Positions 10,634 to 18,503 of a stretch of DNA of 38,750 nt are shown here, piece after piece (positions within the stretch are counted from its first letter, which is position 1; each line of letters starts with the position of its first letter). A program made the position numbers and the translations under genes. This DNA comes from an uncultured beta proteobacterium. GTDB lineage: Bacteria; Pseudomonadota; Gammaproteobacteria; Burkholderiales; Rhodocyclaceae. Location: the NCBI GenBank assembly GCA_903959855.1, contig CAJBYR010000151.1, forward strand, positions 1 through 38,750, given 5' to 3'. The notes beneath the pieces are model-generated. The model saw nothing but the letters and a program-made list of their open reading frames with translations, was not told where the DNA came from and searched no databases.

Positions 10634-11562
10634 TGACGCTACCTGATTCGATTCAGGTCATCGAACGCGGCTGGCTTTCATCGAACAATGTGCTGTTGTT
10701 CGAGGGCGAGTCGGCCACCCTGGTTGACGCCGGCTACGTCGGCCATGCTTCGCAGACAGTGGCCTTGGTAAAGTCGGCGCTGGCGGCACGGCGCGGTTCC
10801 CCGGGTCTCGGCCGGATCATCAATACACACTCGCATTCCGACCACATCGGCGGCAACGCCGCGCTGCAGGCCGCCTTCGGCTGCCGCATCGTGATTCCCG
10901 CGGGCATCGAGCGCATGGTCGCCGAGTGGGACACCAACGCCTTGCTGCTCGACGCGGCACGGCAACAGGGCGAGCGCTTCGCCCATGATGCGGTGATCGC
11001 CGCCGGCGACGAGTTTGAAATGGGTGGCATGGTCTGGAACGCGATTGCCGCGCCCGGCCACGACATGGAAGCGCTGATCTACCATTGCCCCGCAGCGCGC
11101 ATCCTGATCTCGGGCGATGCACTCTGGCAGGACGGTTTCGGCATCATCTTTGGCGAGGTCATGGGCGCCAAGGATGCCTTGCCCGCCACGCGCCGCACCT
11201 TGGAGGCCATCGGGCGGCTGGGCGTCGATGTCGTCATCCCCGGGCATGGAGCCGCTTTCGATGATTTCGATGGCGCTCTGGCGCGCGCTTTCCGCCGCCT
11301 TGATTCCTTCGAGGCTGACCCGACGCGTGTCGGGCGCAATGCCGTACGCGCCTGCTTCACCTTTAACCTGCTCGATCTGCAACGCCTTCGTGAAGACGAG
11401 CTTCCGGGATACCTGAAGAGCGTGCCCTTCTTCCACAGCGTCAACCAGCGCATGCTGGGATTTTCCGACGACGATTTCGCTTCCTGGCTGTTGGGCGAAT
11501 TGCTGCGTTCGCGCTCCATCGAGCTGCGCGACGGCTGGATTTATCCGACCATCGCGCCGTAG
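10633..11562 (+). CDS. Metallo-beta-lactamase-fold hydrolase
   Basis: A 309-residue MBL-fold protein. NTHSHSDHIGGN is the HxHxDH metal-binding motif; further metal ligands are expected at APGHDMEALIYH, SGDALWQDGFG and the late PGHGAAF. This layout is that of glyoxalase II-like and related hydrolases acting on thioesters or other esters. The ATG overlaps the DUF1289 stop, placing it at the 3' end of the leucine-degradation transcript, so a thioesterase-like clean-up role is possible but not shown. The C-terminal ~80 residues form an extra helical region seen in longer MBL-fold hydrolases. Confidence 0.86.
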   Translation: MTLPDSIQVIERGWLSSNNVLLFEGESATLVDAGYVGHASQTVALVKSALAARRGSPGLGRIINTHSHSDHIGGNAALQAAFGCRIVIPAGIERMVAEWDTNALLLDAARQQGERFAHDAVIAAGDEFEMGGMVWNAIAAPGHDMEALIYHCPAARILISGDALWQDGFGIIFGEVMGAKDALPATRRTLEAIGRLGVDVVIPGHGAAFDDFDGALARAFRRLDSFEADPTRVGRNAVRACFTFNLLDLQRLREDELPGYLKSVPFFHSVNQRMLGFSDDDFASWLLGELLRSRSIELRDGWIYPTIAP

Positions 11563-11591
11563 CCTCGGCGCCGACTCCCGGTTTCTGCTCG

Positions 11592-11609
11592 TTCCGGCGA
11601 CAGCCGGAA
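11592..11609. repeat. Short intergenic hairpin (REP-like)
   Basis: A perfect hairpin with arms TTCCGGC (11592-11598) and GCCGGAA (11603-11609) and loop GACA lies in the 117-bp gap before rapZ. It is not followed by a T-run, so it is less a classical terminator than one of the short hairpin repeats common in betaproteobacterial intergenic DNA. Confidence 0.5.
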
Positions 11610-11679
11610 TCCGGCAGCAATGCAAATTCGCCGGGGCGAGTGCCGGCAACGCTCCCGTCAATCCGCTATGCTTTAGCCC

Positions 11680-12522
11680 ATGGAAGTCGTACTCATCAGC
11701 GGGCTCTCGGGCTCAGGCAAATCCATCGCGCTCAATGTGTTGGAGGATTCCGGCTACTACTGCGTGGATAACCTGCCGGCGCCCTTGCTGTCCGACCTGA
11801 TCAGCCACCTGCGCCTGGAGGGCCATGAGCGTGTTGCCGTGGCGGTAGACATGCGCGGCGGTTCGAGCATTGCGGCACTGCCGCCGCAGCTGCGCAAGCT
11901 GGAGTCCGACGGTGTGGGGCTGCGTTTCGTGTTTCTCGACGCCCGCGATGAGGTCCTGATCCAGCGCTTCTCGGAAACGCGCCGACGGCATCCCCTGGCG
12001 GAAGGCGACGTGACGCTCGAGGAGGCGATCGGGCGTGAGCGCGAAGCCCTCGAAATGCTCGCGTCGATGGGTCACCACATCGACACCAGCAATCTGCGGC
12101 CGAACGCGCTGCGCGCCAGCATCAAGGATTTCATTTCCCTCGACGAAGGCAGCGGAATCACGCTGCTGTTCGAGTCCTTCGGTTTCAAGCATGGCATCCC
12201 GCTCGACGCCGACCTGGTGTTCGACGTGCGTTGTTTGCCCAACCCGCATTACGACCCCTTGCTGCGTCCGCTTACCGGCCGCCATGCCGAGGTGATCCGC
12301 TTTCTTGAGGCCCAGCCGGAAGTCGCACGGATGGAAGCGGACCTTTGCCGCTTCATCGGCGACTGGTTGCCGGCCTATGTGCGCGACAACCGTTCCTACC
12401 TCACCGTGGGCATCGGCTGCACCGGCGGGCAGCATCGCTCGGTGTATCTGGCCGAAAAGCTTGCCGCCCATTTCCGGGCGTCGGCGCGCGTGCTGGTACG
12501 GCACCGCAGCCTGATCGAATGA
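11680..12522 (+). CDS. rapZ: RapZ-family nucleotide-binding protein / RNase adapter
   Basis: A 280-residue protein with the P-loop GLSGSGKS at residues 8-15 next to the translation start, a DNLPAPLL segment, and the C-terminal [18 protein letters not shown] signature of the RapZ/YvcJ family. In Escherichia coli RapZ presents the small RNA GlmZ to RNase E and thereby controls glucosamine-6-phosphate synthase; in other bacteria the role is less clear. In many proteobacteria rapZ lies among PTS and rpoN genes, but none of those is seen here. The start ATG is close to a TATGCTTTAG stretch that could be a -10 region. It overlaps the next gene by 4 bp. Confidence 0.94.
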   Translation: MEVVLISGLSGSGKSIALNVLEDSGYYCVDNLPAPLLSDLISHLRLEGHERVAVAVDMRGGSSIAALPPQLRKLESDGVGLRFVFLDARDEVLIQRFSETRRRHPLAEGDVTLEEAIGREREALEMLASMGHHIDTSNLRPNALRASIKDFISLDEGSGITLLFESFGFKHGIPLDADLVFDVRCLPNPHYDPLLRPLTGRHAEVIRFLEAQPEVARMEADLCRFIGDWLPAYVRDNRSYLTVGIGCTGGQHRSVYLAEKLAAHFRASARVLVRHRSLIE

Positions 12523-12965
12523 GCGACCGTTTGCCTGACGGGCTGCGCGAGCTGCTGAGGACGGCAGCCGGCGCCGGCAGCGGGCCGTGGCACCAATTGT
12601 TGCGTCCGGGCGACTGGCTGCTGTTGCTGGTTTCCGCCGCGTTGGTCGCTGTTTCGTATCCGCTGCTGTGGCGCGGTGGCGTTGCCGATCGCGCCATCGT
12701 CAAACGCGACGGACAGCTCGTCACCGAGCTTGCGCTGAATGTGCCGCGCCGCTTCGAGGTCGAAGGTGCCATCGGCACCACGGTGATCGAGGTGCAACCC
12801 GGCCGGGCGCGTGTGCTTTCCGATCCGGGGCCGCGCCAGTACTGCGTGCAGCAGGGTTGGCTGACGCGGGTGAATGCCGTGGCGATCTGCGCACCCAATC
12901 ACGTCACGCTTCAGCTTGGAGGGCGCGGCGGCGCCAATGCCGGCTATGACAGCATCAACTATTGA
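12519..12965 (+). CDS. Membrane-anchored NusG domain II-containing protein
   Basis: A 148-residue protein. A single membrane segment (about residues 27-46, [19 protein letters not shown]) is followed by an extracytoplasmic domain. It contains [38 protein letters not shown] in separate blocks typical of the NusG_II family (KDG-like strand, IEI, and a C..QG.I...G..I.C.PN end). The family is often encoded next to Gx-transporter and ApbE-type flavin transferase genes in systems tied to membrane redox or isoprenoid components; the exact function is not known. The ATG overlaps the rapZ stop, and its end overlaps the next gene by 20 bp. Confidence 0.78.
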   Translation: MSDRLPDGLRELLRTAAGAGSGPWHQLLRPGDWLLLLVSAALVAVSYPLLWRGGVADRAIVKRDGQLVTELALNVPRRFEVEGAIGTTVIEVQPGRARVLSDPGPRQYCVQQGWLTRVNAVAICAPNHVTLQLGGRGGANAGYDSINY

Positions 12966-13476
12966 GCTGCCGGTGACGGCCGACGATCGCCGCGTCGCGC
13001 GCTACGCGGCGGCGGCGATTGCGCTGTCGGTGGCCGAGGCCGCGCTCCCCAGTCCATTGCCCGGCGTCAAGCCCGGGCTGGCCAACATCATCGTGCTGGT
13101 GGTCCTGGCGCGCCACGGCTGGCGCGATGCCGCCTGGGTCAGCCTGCTGCGCGTGCTGGCCGGCTCCCTGGCGATCGGGCAGTTTCTGGCGCCCGGGTTT
13201 TTTCTCGCCCTGGCCGGGGCCGTGTGCAGTCTCGCGGTGCTGGCCTTGGCACAGGCTCTTCCGCTGCGCTGGTTCGGACCGGTTACGGCCAGCGTGCTGG
13301 CCGCCTTCGCCCATATCGGCGGCCAACTGCTGCTCGCCCGCGCCTGGCTGGTTCCGCATGACGGCGTGTTTTTCCTGCTGCCGCTGTTTGCCACCGCGGC
13401 ACTGGTTTTCGGCACGATCAACGGTCTGATTGCCGCGCGCTTGCTGGCATTGCCCCGAGAATCGGCACCATCGTGA
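12946..13476 (+). CDS. Gx-transporter family integral membrane protein (heptaprenyl diphosphate synthase component I-like)
   Basis: A 176-residue membrane protein with about five hydrophobic segments. SPLPGVKPGLANIIVLVVLARHGWRDA is the family-typical first part and is followed by LLRVLAGSLAIGQFLAPGFFLALAGAV. This COG4769-type family was named after component I of a heptaprenyl diphosphate synthase, but it resembles the substrate-binding S subunits of ECF-type importers and its substrate is unsettled. ATG 12946 is chosen because upstream residues would lie deep in the preceding gene. It is coupled to the NusG_II gene upstream, a pairing seen in other proteobacteria, and to the next gene through a GTGA overlap. 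Confidence 0.8.
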   Translation: MTASTIELPVTADDRRVARYAAAAIALSVAEAALPSPLPGVKPGLANIIVLVVLARHGWRDAAWVSLLRVLAGSLAIGQFLAPGFFLALAGAVCSLAVLALAQALPLRWFGPVTASVLAAFAHIGGQLLLARAWLVPHDGVFFLLPLFATAALVFGTINGLIAARLLALPRESAPS

Positions 13477-14081
13477 TTGTCCCGTTGTTTCCGCTGCATT
13501 CCGTGCTGTTTCCCGGAGGCCGGTTGCCGCTGCGCATCTTCGAGCAGCGCTACATGGACATGATCAAGGTTTGCCTCAAGGAGTCGAGTTCATTCGGCAT
13601 CTGCCTGATTGCCAACGGCGAGGAGGTGGCGCGCCCCGGGCAGACGGCGGCTTCGCCCGAGCCTGTCGGCACCTTGGCGCAGATCACCGATTGGGACATG
13701 CCGCAACTCGGCGTGCTCAATATCGTCGCCCAGGGGAGCGACCGCTACCGTGTGCAAAAACATTGGGTCGAGCCCTCGGGCCTGCTGCGCGCCGCGGTGG
13801 AATTGATTGCCGCGCCAGCCATCCTGCCGATTCCCGGCGCCTACGCGCGCCTGGTGCCTTTGCTGCGCGCGATCATCGGGGACCTGGCAGCCGATGCGCC
13901 GAACGCGCCGGCCAAGCCGCATTGCTTCTTCGACGCCGGCTGGCTGGGCATGCGCTATGCCGAAGTGTTGCCGATTCCGCTGGTGGCGAAACAAAAGCTG
14001 CTTGAAATCGAGGACAGCCTGGACCGGCTAGAAATCATCTATCGCTTCCTCGAATCCAAAGGCTTGTTGCCGGAGGCGTAA
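13473..14081 (+). CDS. Lon substrate-binding-domain protein (stand-alone LON N-terminal domain)
   Basis: A 202-residue protein that begins VIVPLFPLHSVLFPGGRLPLRIFEQRYMDM, the signature of the N-terminal substrate-recognition domain of Lon proteases, and continues through FGICLIANGEEV to a helical C-terminal end. It has no AAA+ or protease domain, so it matches the stand-alone COG2802 family, whose role is not established. The GTG start overlaps the previous stop (GTGA). The 3' end overlaps the convergent mutY 3' end by 43 bp, so both stop codons lie within the other gene. Confidence 0.88.
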   Translation: MIVPLFPLHSVLFPGGRLPLRIFEQRYMDMIKVCLKESSSFGICLIANGEEVARPGQTAASPEPVGTLAQITDWDMPQLGVLNIVAQGSDRYRVQKHWVEPSGLLRAAVELIAAPAILPIPGAYARLVPLLRAIIGDLAADAPNAPAKPHCFFDAGWLGMRYAEVLPIPLVAKQKLLEIEDSLDRLEIIYRFLESKGLLPEA

Positions 14082-15220
14082 AGCGATTCGAGGATGCGGC
14101 GCACCGGCGCGGGCAGGCCGGCACTTTCCAGTTTGTCGAAGGCCAGCCATGTCAGGCCTGGCTCCATTGCTGCGAGGCCCGGTTCGACCTTGATCAGCAG
14201 TGGTGAAATCCGCAGGCGGAAGTGGCTGAAGGCGTGGTCGAAAGTCGGCGCTGGTGACACGGCGAGGATGCGACAGGCAAAGCGCCGCGTCGCCCATTCC
14301 GCGGCATCGCTGCCCGCCGGAAGTTCCGGCAATGACAGCAGGCCGCCCCAGATGCCGGCGGCTGGACGGGTTTCGAGCAGGACGCGGTTGTCGTGCAGCA
14401 GTACCAAGAGCGTTGCATCGCGTTGCGGGACGACCTTGCGCGGTTTGCGCGCCGGCAGTTCCGCGGTACGTCCGCCGGCCTTCGCGATGCAAGTGTCGGC
14501 GAGCGGGCAGGTATCGCAGCGTGGCTTGCTGCGAGTGCAGACCATGGCGCCGAGATCCATCTGAGCCTGGTTGTAGATATCGCCGTCGCGTTTTGGCATC
14601 AGTTCTTCGGCCAGCGCCCAGAGGCGCTTTTCCACGGCGCCGCCGCCGGGAAAGCCATCGATGCCGAAGGCCCGGCACAGCACGCGCTTGACGTTGCCGT
14701 CCATGATCGGTGCCTGCGCGCCAAAGCAGAAGGTGGCAATCGAGTTGGCCGTCGAGCGGCCGATGCCGGGCAGGCTGGCGATGACAAAAGGATCGCGGGG
14801 GAATTCGCCGCCATGGTCCGCCATCACTGTCCTGGCACAGGCGTGCAGGTTGCGCGCGCGGGCGTAGTAGCCGAGGCCACTCCACAGGGCCATCACTTCC
14901 TCCACCGGTGCGGACGCGAGCGCGGCAAGCGTCGGAAAGCTCGACAGGAAGCGATGGTAGTAAGGCACCACGGTTGCCACCTGGGTCTGCTGCAGCATGA
15001 TCTCCGATAGCCAGACGCGATACGGATCGCGCGTGTTCTGCCACGGCATGTCGTGGCGGCCGTGGCGCTTGTGCCAGCGGATCAGGCGTGCGGCGAAGCC
15101 GCGCGCCTGAGGCAAAAGTACGGCCTTCCCCCCCGGCCCCCTTCCCTGGGAAGGGGGGGGCTTTGGTTCGCCGCTGGCGCGGCTCCGTGGTTTCGACGGG
15201 GCTTCCTTGTGGCGGCCCAT
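14039..15220 (-). CDS. mutY: A/G-specific adenine DNA glycosylase MutY
   Basis: A 393-residue glycosylase that removes adenine mispaired with 8-oxoguanine. Visible features: the catalytic glutamate in LSEIMLQQTQV (Glu73), the helix-hairpin-helix LPGIGRSTA (150-158), the catalytic aspartate in IMDGNVKRVL (Asp174), and the [4Fe-4S] cysteines 228, 235, 238 and 244 (C-x6-C-x2-C-x5-C). A NUDIX-like C-terminal domain for 8-oxoG recognition follows (RPAAGIWGGLLSLPEL). The N-terminus is odd: family members start close to FAARLIRWH (residue 42 here), whereas this one has about 40 extra residues including PKPPPSQGRGPGG, encoded by a hairpin repeat. ATG 15220 lies 9 bp after the purT stop, so the two form an operon. 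Confidence 0.94.
   Translation of the reverse strand: MGRHKEAPSKPRSRASGEPKPPPSQGRGPGGKAVLLPQARGFAARLIRWHKRHGRHDMPWQNTRDPYRVWLSEIMLQQTQVATVVPYYHRFLSSFPTLAALASAPVEEVMALWSGLGYYARARNLHACARTVMADHGGEFPRDPFVIASLPGIGRSTANSIATFCFGAQAPIMDGNVKRVLCRAFGIDGFPGGGAVEKRLWALAEELMPKRDGDIYNQAQMDLGAMVCTRSKPRCDTCPLADTCIAKAGGRTAELPARKPRKVVPQRDATLLVLLHDNRVLLETRPAAGIWGGLLSLPELPAGSDAAEWATRRFACRILAVSPAPTFDHAFSHFRLRISPLLIKVEPGLAAMEPGLTWLAFDKLESAGLPAPVRRILESLYASGNKPLDSRKR
15137..15157. repeat. GC-rich hairpin repeat inside the mutY coding sequence
   Basis: Plus-strand arms CCCCCTTCC (15137-15145) and GGAAGGGGG (15149-15157) form a near-perfect hairpin with a 3-nt loop. It resembles the CCTCCCC/GGGGAGG hairpins at 1632 and 29451. 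It encodes roughly residues 21-28 of MutY on the minus strand and explains the Pro/Gly-rich extension. Confidence 0.65.
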
Positions 15221-15229
15221 CGGGAGTGC

Positions 15230-16453
15230 TCACGCCTTGACCGGCCTGACCCGGCTGGCCGCCAGCTTGGCGCGGCTGCGCGCCTCGTCGGTGGTGTCGG
15301 CGTTCGCCACGGTCACGCCCATGCGTCGCTTGACGAAGCTTTCGGGCTTGCCGAACAGGCGCAGGTCGGATTCCGGCACTTGCAGGGCATCGGATACGCC
15401 CTCGAAGGCGATGCCCGTTTCCTCCATGCCGCCGTAGATCACCGCCGAAGCCCCGGGGCGGCGCAGGCTGGTGTCGACCGGCAGGCCGAGAATCGCCCGC
15501 GCATGCAATTCGAATTCCGAGAGCCGCTGCGTGGCCAGCGTCACCAGGCCGGTGTCATGCGGGCGCGGACTGACCTCGGAGAACCAGACCATGTCGCCCT
15601 TGACAAACAGCTCGACGCCGAAGATACCGCGTCCGCCGAGGTTGGACGTCACCGCCCTGGCAATGTCGCGCGACTTCTGCAAGGCGACCGGCGTCATCGC
15701 CATCGGCTGCCAGCTCTCGACGTAGTCGCCATTGACCTGCACGTGGCCGATGGGTTCGCAGAAAAAAGTTTCGACCTCGCCCGAGGCGCCGACGGCCCGC
15801 ACCGTGAGCTGGGTGATCTCGTAGTCGAAATCAATAAAGCCCTCGACGATGATGCGCCCCGCGCCGACGCGGCCGGCAGCTTGCGAGTAATCCCAGGCCT
15901 GTTGCACGTCGCCGGCAGACTTCACCAGCGACTGGCCCTTGCCGGAGGAAGACATCACCGGCTTGATCACGCAAGGGTAGCCAATGCCGGCGTCAATCGC
16001 GGCCTGCAGTTCGGCCAGCGTGTCGGCGAACTTGTAGGGCGAGGTGGCCAGCCCGAGTTCTTCGGCGGCCAGGCGACGGATGCCTTCGCGGTTCATGGTC
16101 AGCTGTGCCGCGCGCGCCGTCGGGATGATCTCAGGGTGGTGGCCGGCGACGCCGTCACGCTCGATCTCGACCAGGGTGGCGGTGGCGATGGCTTCGATTT
16201 CGGGCACCACCAGCGCCGGCTGCTCCTTCGCGATAAGCTCGCGCAGCGCATTGCCGTCGGTCATGGTCACGACATGACTGCGATGCGCCACCTGCATGCC
16301 GGGGGCATCGGGATAGCGATCGACGCCGATCACTTCGCAGCCCAGACGCTGCAATGCGATAATGACCTCCTTGCCCAGTTCGCCGCAACCGAGCAGCATG
16401 ACCTTGGTGGCGGAGGGGGAAAGCGGAGTGCCGATACGTTTGGCGATGCCCAT
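15230..16453 (-). CDS. purT: Formate-dependent phosphoribosylglycinamide formyltransferase (GAR transformylase 2)
   Basis: A 407-residue ATP-grasp enzyme. The N-terminal [20 protein letters not shown] is the nucleotide/GAR-binding preATP-grasp domain; [14 protein letters not shown] is the ATP-grasp loop; [21 protein letters not shown] and [20 protein letters not shown] are PurT hallmarks with metal-binding residues. It formylates glycinamide ribonucleotide using formate and ATP in purine synthesis. Length and motifs are complete. It is divergent from the flavin reductase with only 59 bp between starts; an AT-rich AAATATAAAAAG stretch there could hold promoter elements. mutY lies 9 bp downstream. 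Confidence 0.96.
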   Translation of the reverse strand: MGIAKRIGTPLSPSATKVMLLGCGELGKEVIIALQRLGCEVIGVDRYPDAPGMQVAHRSHVVTMTDGNALRELIAKEQPALVVPEIEAIATATLVEIERDGVAGHHPEIIPTARAAQLTMNREGIRRLAAEELGLATSPYKFADTLAELQAAIDAGIGYPCVIKPVMSSSGKGQSLVKSAGDVQQAWDYSQAAGRVGAGRIIVEGFIDFDYEITQLTVRAVGASGEVETFFCEPIGHVQVNGDYVESWQPMAMTPVALQKSRDIARAVTSNLGGRGIFGVELFVKGDMVWFSEVSPRPHDTGLVTLATQRLSEFELHARAILGLPVDTSLRRPGASAVIYGGMEETGIAFEGVSDALQVPESDLRLFGKPESFVKRRMGVTVANADTTDEARSRAKLAASRVRPVKA

Positions 16454-16512
16454 CAGGTGCTCCAGAAATATAAAAAGTCGCCGGATTTTAGAGCCTGTTG
16501 GCTGCCAACCCC

Positions 16513-17019
16513 ATGAACCAGTCGTTTCAAATTCAATTCGACAGCCGTTCCCTGCGCGATGCCCTCGGCGAGTTCGCCACCGGCGTGGCCGTAGTCACGA
16601 CGCGCGGCGCCGACGGCCAGCCGGTCGGTGTCACCATCAATTCCTTTGCCTCGGTTTCGCTGGATCCGCCGCTGGTGCTGTGGAGCCTGGGGCTGGCATC
16701 GCCATCGCGTCCCGGTTTCGAATCCTGCAGTCACTACGCGGTCAACATTCTCGCGGCTGATCAGGTCGAACTGTCACAGCGCTTTTCGCAACCGCAGGAA
16801 GACCGCTTCGCCGGCATTGATCTGAAAGTCGGCGCTGGCGGTACGCCGCTATTGCCCGGCTGCTGCGCCTGGTTCGAATGCCGCAACGAGGCCCGTTATC
16901 CCGGTGGCGACCATGTCATCCTGGTCGGCTACGTCGAGAATTTCCGGCGCGAATCGAAGGCGCCGCTGATTTTTCACGGCGGACGCTATCGCGAACTCGC
17001 CATTTCGTCGGGCACCTGA
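16513..17019 (+). CDS. Flavin reductase-like domain protein
   Basis: A 168-residue protein of the flavin reductase-like (DIM6/NTAB) family. [46 protein letters not shown], in consecutive blocks, is the FMN-binding core, and [13 protein letters not shown] and [12 protein letters not shown] close the fold. Members use NAD(P)H to reduce flavin, often for a partner monooxygenase; no such partner is seen nearby. ATG 16513 is preferred over the TTG at 16498 because the extra five residues add nothing recognisable. The gene stands alone between purT and a terminator region. Confidence 0.88.
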   Translation: MNQSFQIQFDSRSLRDALGEFATGVAVVTTRGADGQPVGVTINSFASVSLDPPLVLWSLGLASPSRPGFESCSHYAVNILAADQVELSQRFSQPQEDRFAGIDLKVGAGGTPLLPGCCAWFECRNEARYPGGDHVILVGYVENFRRESKAPLIFHGGRYRELAISSGT

Positions 17020-17033
17020 TTGCGCTGGATAAC

Positions 17034-17090
17034 GTCCGCCCTGCCGGGGCGGACATTCCTGTGGATACCGTCCGCGCATCCTGCGCGGAC
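17034..17090. repeat. Two tandem hairpins with a shared flank pattern
   Basis: Hairpin 1 has arms GTCCGCCC (17034-17041) and GGGCGGAC (17047-17054). Hairpin 2 has arms GTCCGCGCA (17070-17078) and TGCGCGGAC (17082-17090). Each is preceded by GGATAnC and followed by AT. They look like a duplicated unit just downstream of the flavin reductase stop and may terminate or stabilise that transcript. Confidence 0.65.
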
Positions 17091-17091
17091 A

Positions 17092-17125
17092 TAAAAAAAT
17101 AGCCCCGCTCAACTTGGCGGGGCTA
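17092..17125 (-). terminator. Rho-independent terminator for the minus-strand small gene
   Basis: Perfect 9-bp arms TAGCCCCGC (17100-17108) and GCGGGGCTA (17117-17125) with an 8-nt loop are followed, on the minus strand, by a T-run from the A-rich stretch at 17092-17099. It lies 44 bp past the stop of the gene at 17170-17448. Confidence 0.85.
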
Positions 17126-17169
17126 ACGGCCTGAAGAATTAGGCCGAGGAGGAGACGGTTGCTGGCGGC

Positions 17170-17448
17170 TCAGGAGCTATGTGCCTGCGGATTCCAGCTG
17201 AAAAGTGTGCGCAGCGCCAAGCTGGCGCGGGTAAGCAGCGAGGGGCCGGTCACGCGGTGCGGTGAGGCATCCTGCGGGTTCCACGAGAACACGGGTTGCA
17301 GGGCGTTGCCGGCATCCACTGCGGATCCGGCCAGCAGCCGGAAGTACAGCCTGAGGCGCTGGGTCATCAGTCCCTCGATGCGGCGCATTTCCTCGGCGCG
17401 CATTTGCTTGGCTTGCCTGACGATTTCGTTGGTGTCGTACGTGACCAT
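17170..17448 (-). CDS. Small protein of unknown function with a duplicated FSWNPQ motif
   Basis: A 92-residue protein not recognised with confidence. The N-terminal half, MVTYDTNEIVRQAKQMRAEE and then MRRIEGLMTQRLRLYFRLLAG, is predicted to be helical and basic. The C-terminal half repeats a motif: LQPVFSWNPQDAS (from residue 50) and LRTLFSWNPQAHSS (at the end), and the underlying DNA of the two copies is also similar. AAGGAAATAATC precedes the ATG, a sound promoter lies upstream and a strong terminator lies downstream, so it is a real single-gene transcript. It is divergent from a LysR regulator, which may control it. No signal peptide is seen. Confidence 0.72.
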   Translation of the reverse strand: MVTYDTNEIVRQAKQMRAEEMRRIEGLMTQRLRLYFRLLAGSAVDAGNALQPVFSWNPQDASPHRVTGPSLLTRASLALRTLFSWNPQAHSS

Positions 17449-17489
17449 GATTATTTCCTTTTTGCTGCAGTGCGGTATCGCATGGCTAC

Positions 17490-17518
17490 AATGTAATTAC
17501 TTCTCTACGAAACAACAA
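17490..17518 (-). promoter_or_regulatory. Sigma-70-type promoter of the small minus-strand gene
   Basis: Read on the minus strand, TTGTTG (17513-17518) and TACATT (17490-17495) are separated by 17 bp, and the predicted start lies about 35 nt before the ATG. The 118-bp gap is noticeably AT-richer than its surroundings and also serves the divergent LysR gene, whose own possible -10 is CATAAT about 10 bp before its ATG. Confidence 0.5.
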
Positions 17519-17566
17519 TAGGTACTTCAGGAACAACATTAGTGAAAAATATTCCATAATAGGGTC

Positions 17567-18475
17567 ATGGATCGTGCTGCCGAGATGACTGCTTTTGTTA
17601 CTACAGTGGAAACCGGAGGCTTCTCTGCTGCGGCGCGGCAATTAGGTTTGACGCCTTCGGCCCTGTCCAAGCTGGTCACGCGGCTCGAAGATCGGCTGGG
17701 CGCTCGCCTGCTGCAACGGACCACGCGCCGGGTGCAACTTACTGCCGAGGGCGAGGCCTTCTATGCCAGGGCGCGGCCCATTCTCAAAGCGATGGACGAG
17801 GCCGAGGCTGAAGTTGCCGAGGCGGGCTCCAGTCCGCGCGGGCTGGTGCGCCTGCATTGCGGCTCGACTTTCGGCACCCACCAGCTGGCGCCGGCGATCC
17901 CGCGCTTCCAGGCGCTGCATCCGGCGGTCGGAATCGACATGCACATCAGCGACGAGCGCCTGGACACGATGCAGGAGGGTGTGGACGTGGCAATCCGCAT
18001 CGGCCCTTTGGAAGAGTCGTCGCTGGTGGCGCGACGCATCTGCAACCTCGAGCGCGTGATCTGTGCGTCGCCGGCTTACCTGGAGCGCCACGGCAGGCCG
18101 CGCACGCCGGACGACCTGCAGCAGCACAACTGCCTCTGGATCACCAGTCTGCCGGCCCTGCGGCGCTGGCCCTTCGACACTGACGACGGCATTCGCGTGG
18201 TGAACGTGGAAGGCAATATCGTCACCAACAATGCCGAGACCGTGTTGCAACTGGCACTGGCCGGGGTCGGTGTCACACGCATGTCGGACGTGGTGGTCGC
18301 CGAGGCCATCCGCAACGGCAGCCTGGTCGCCATCCTCAATGACTGGCACCACGTCGAGCCGGTGCCGCTGTTTGCCACTTATCCCAGCGGGCGCAACCTT
18401 TCGCCCAAGGTGCGCGCGATGGTCGATTTCCTGGTCGCCGAGTTCGGCAGCGCTCCCTGGCGCCGGGCCGCTTGA
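17567..18475 (+). CDS. LysR-family transcriptional regulator
   Basis: A 302-residue LysR protein. The N-terminal helix-turn-helix reads AEMTAFVTTVETGGFSAAARQLG, TPSALSKLVTRLEDRLG and LLQRTTRRVQLTAEG. The C-terminal effector domain starts near residue 90 (GLVRLHCGSTFGTHQLAPAI) and contains GVDVAIRIGPLEESSLVARRI and GVGVTRMSDVVVAEAI, typical of the subgroup that regulates diverse small-molecule enzymes. It is transcribed divergently from the small gene at 17170-17448, the usual arrangement of a LysR regulator with its target; the effector is unknown. rlmI begins 28 bp downstream. Confidence 0.93.
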   Translation: MDRAAEMTAFVTTVETGGFSAAARQLGLTPSALSKLVTRLEDRLGARLLQRTTRRVQLTAEGEAFYARARPILKAMDEAEAEVAEAGSSPRGLVRLHCGSTFGTHQLAPAIPRFQALHPAVGIDMHISDERLDTMQEGVDVAIRIGPLEESSLVARRICNLERVICASPAYLERHGRPRTPDDLQQHNCLWITSLPALRRWPFDTDDGIRVVNVEGNIVTNNAETVLQLALAGVGVTRMSDVVVAEAIRNGSLVAILNDWHHVEPVPLFATYPSGRNLSPKVRAMVDFLVAEFGSAPWRRAA

Positions 18476-18503
18476 ACGCACCCCTTCAATTGAGACTACA
18501 CCA

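Noticed and set aside
14028-15233. Second 401-codon frame on the same strand as mutY
   Set aside because: Out of frame with the MutY motifs; low-complexity Arg/Pro translation.
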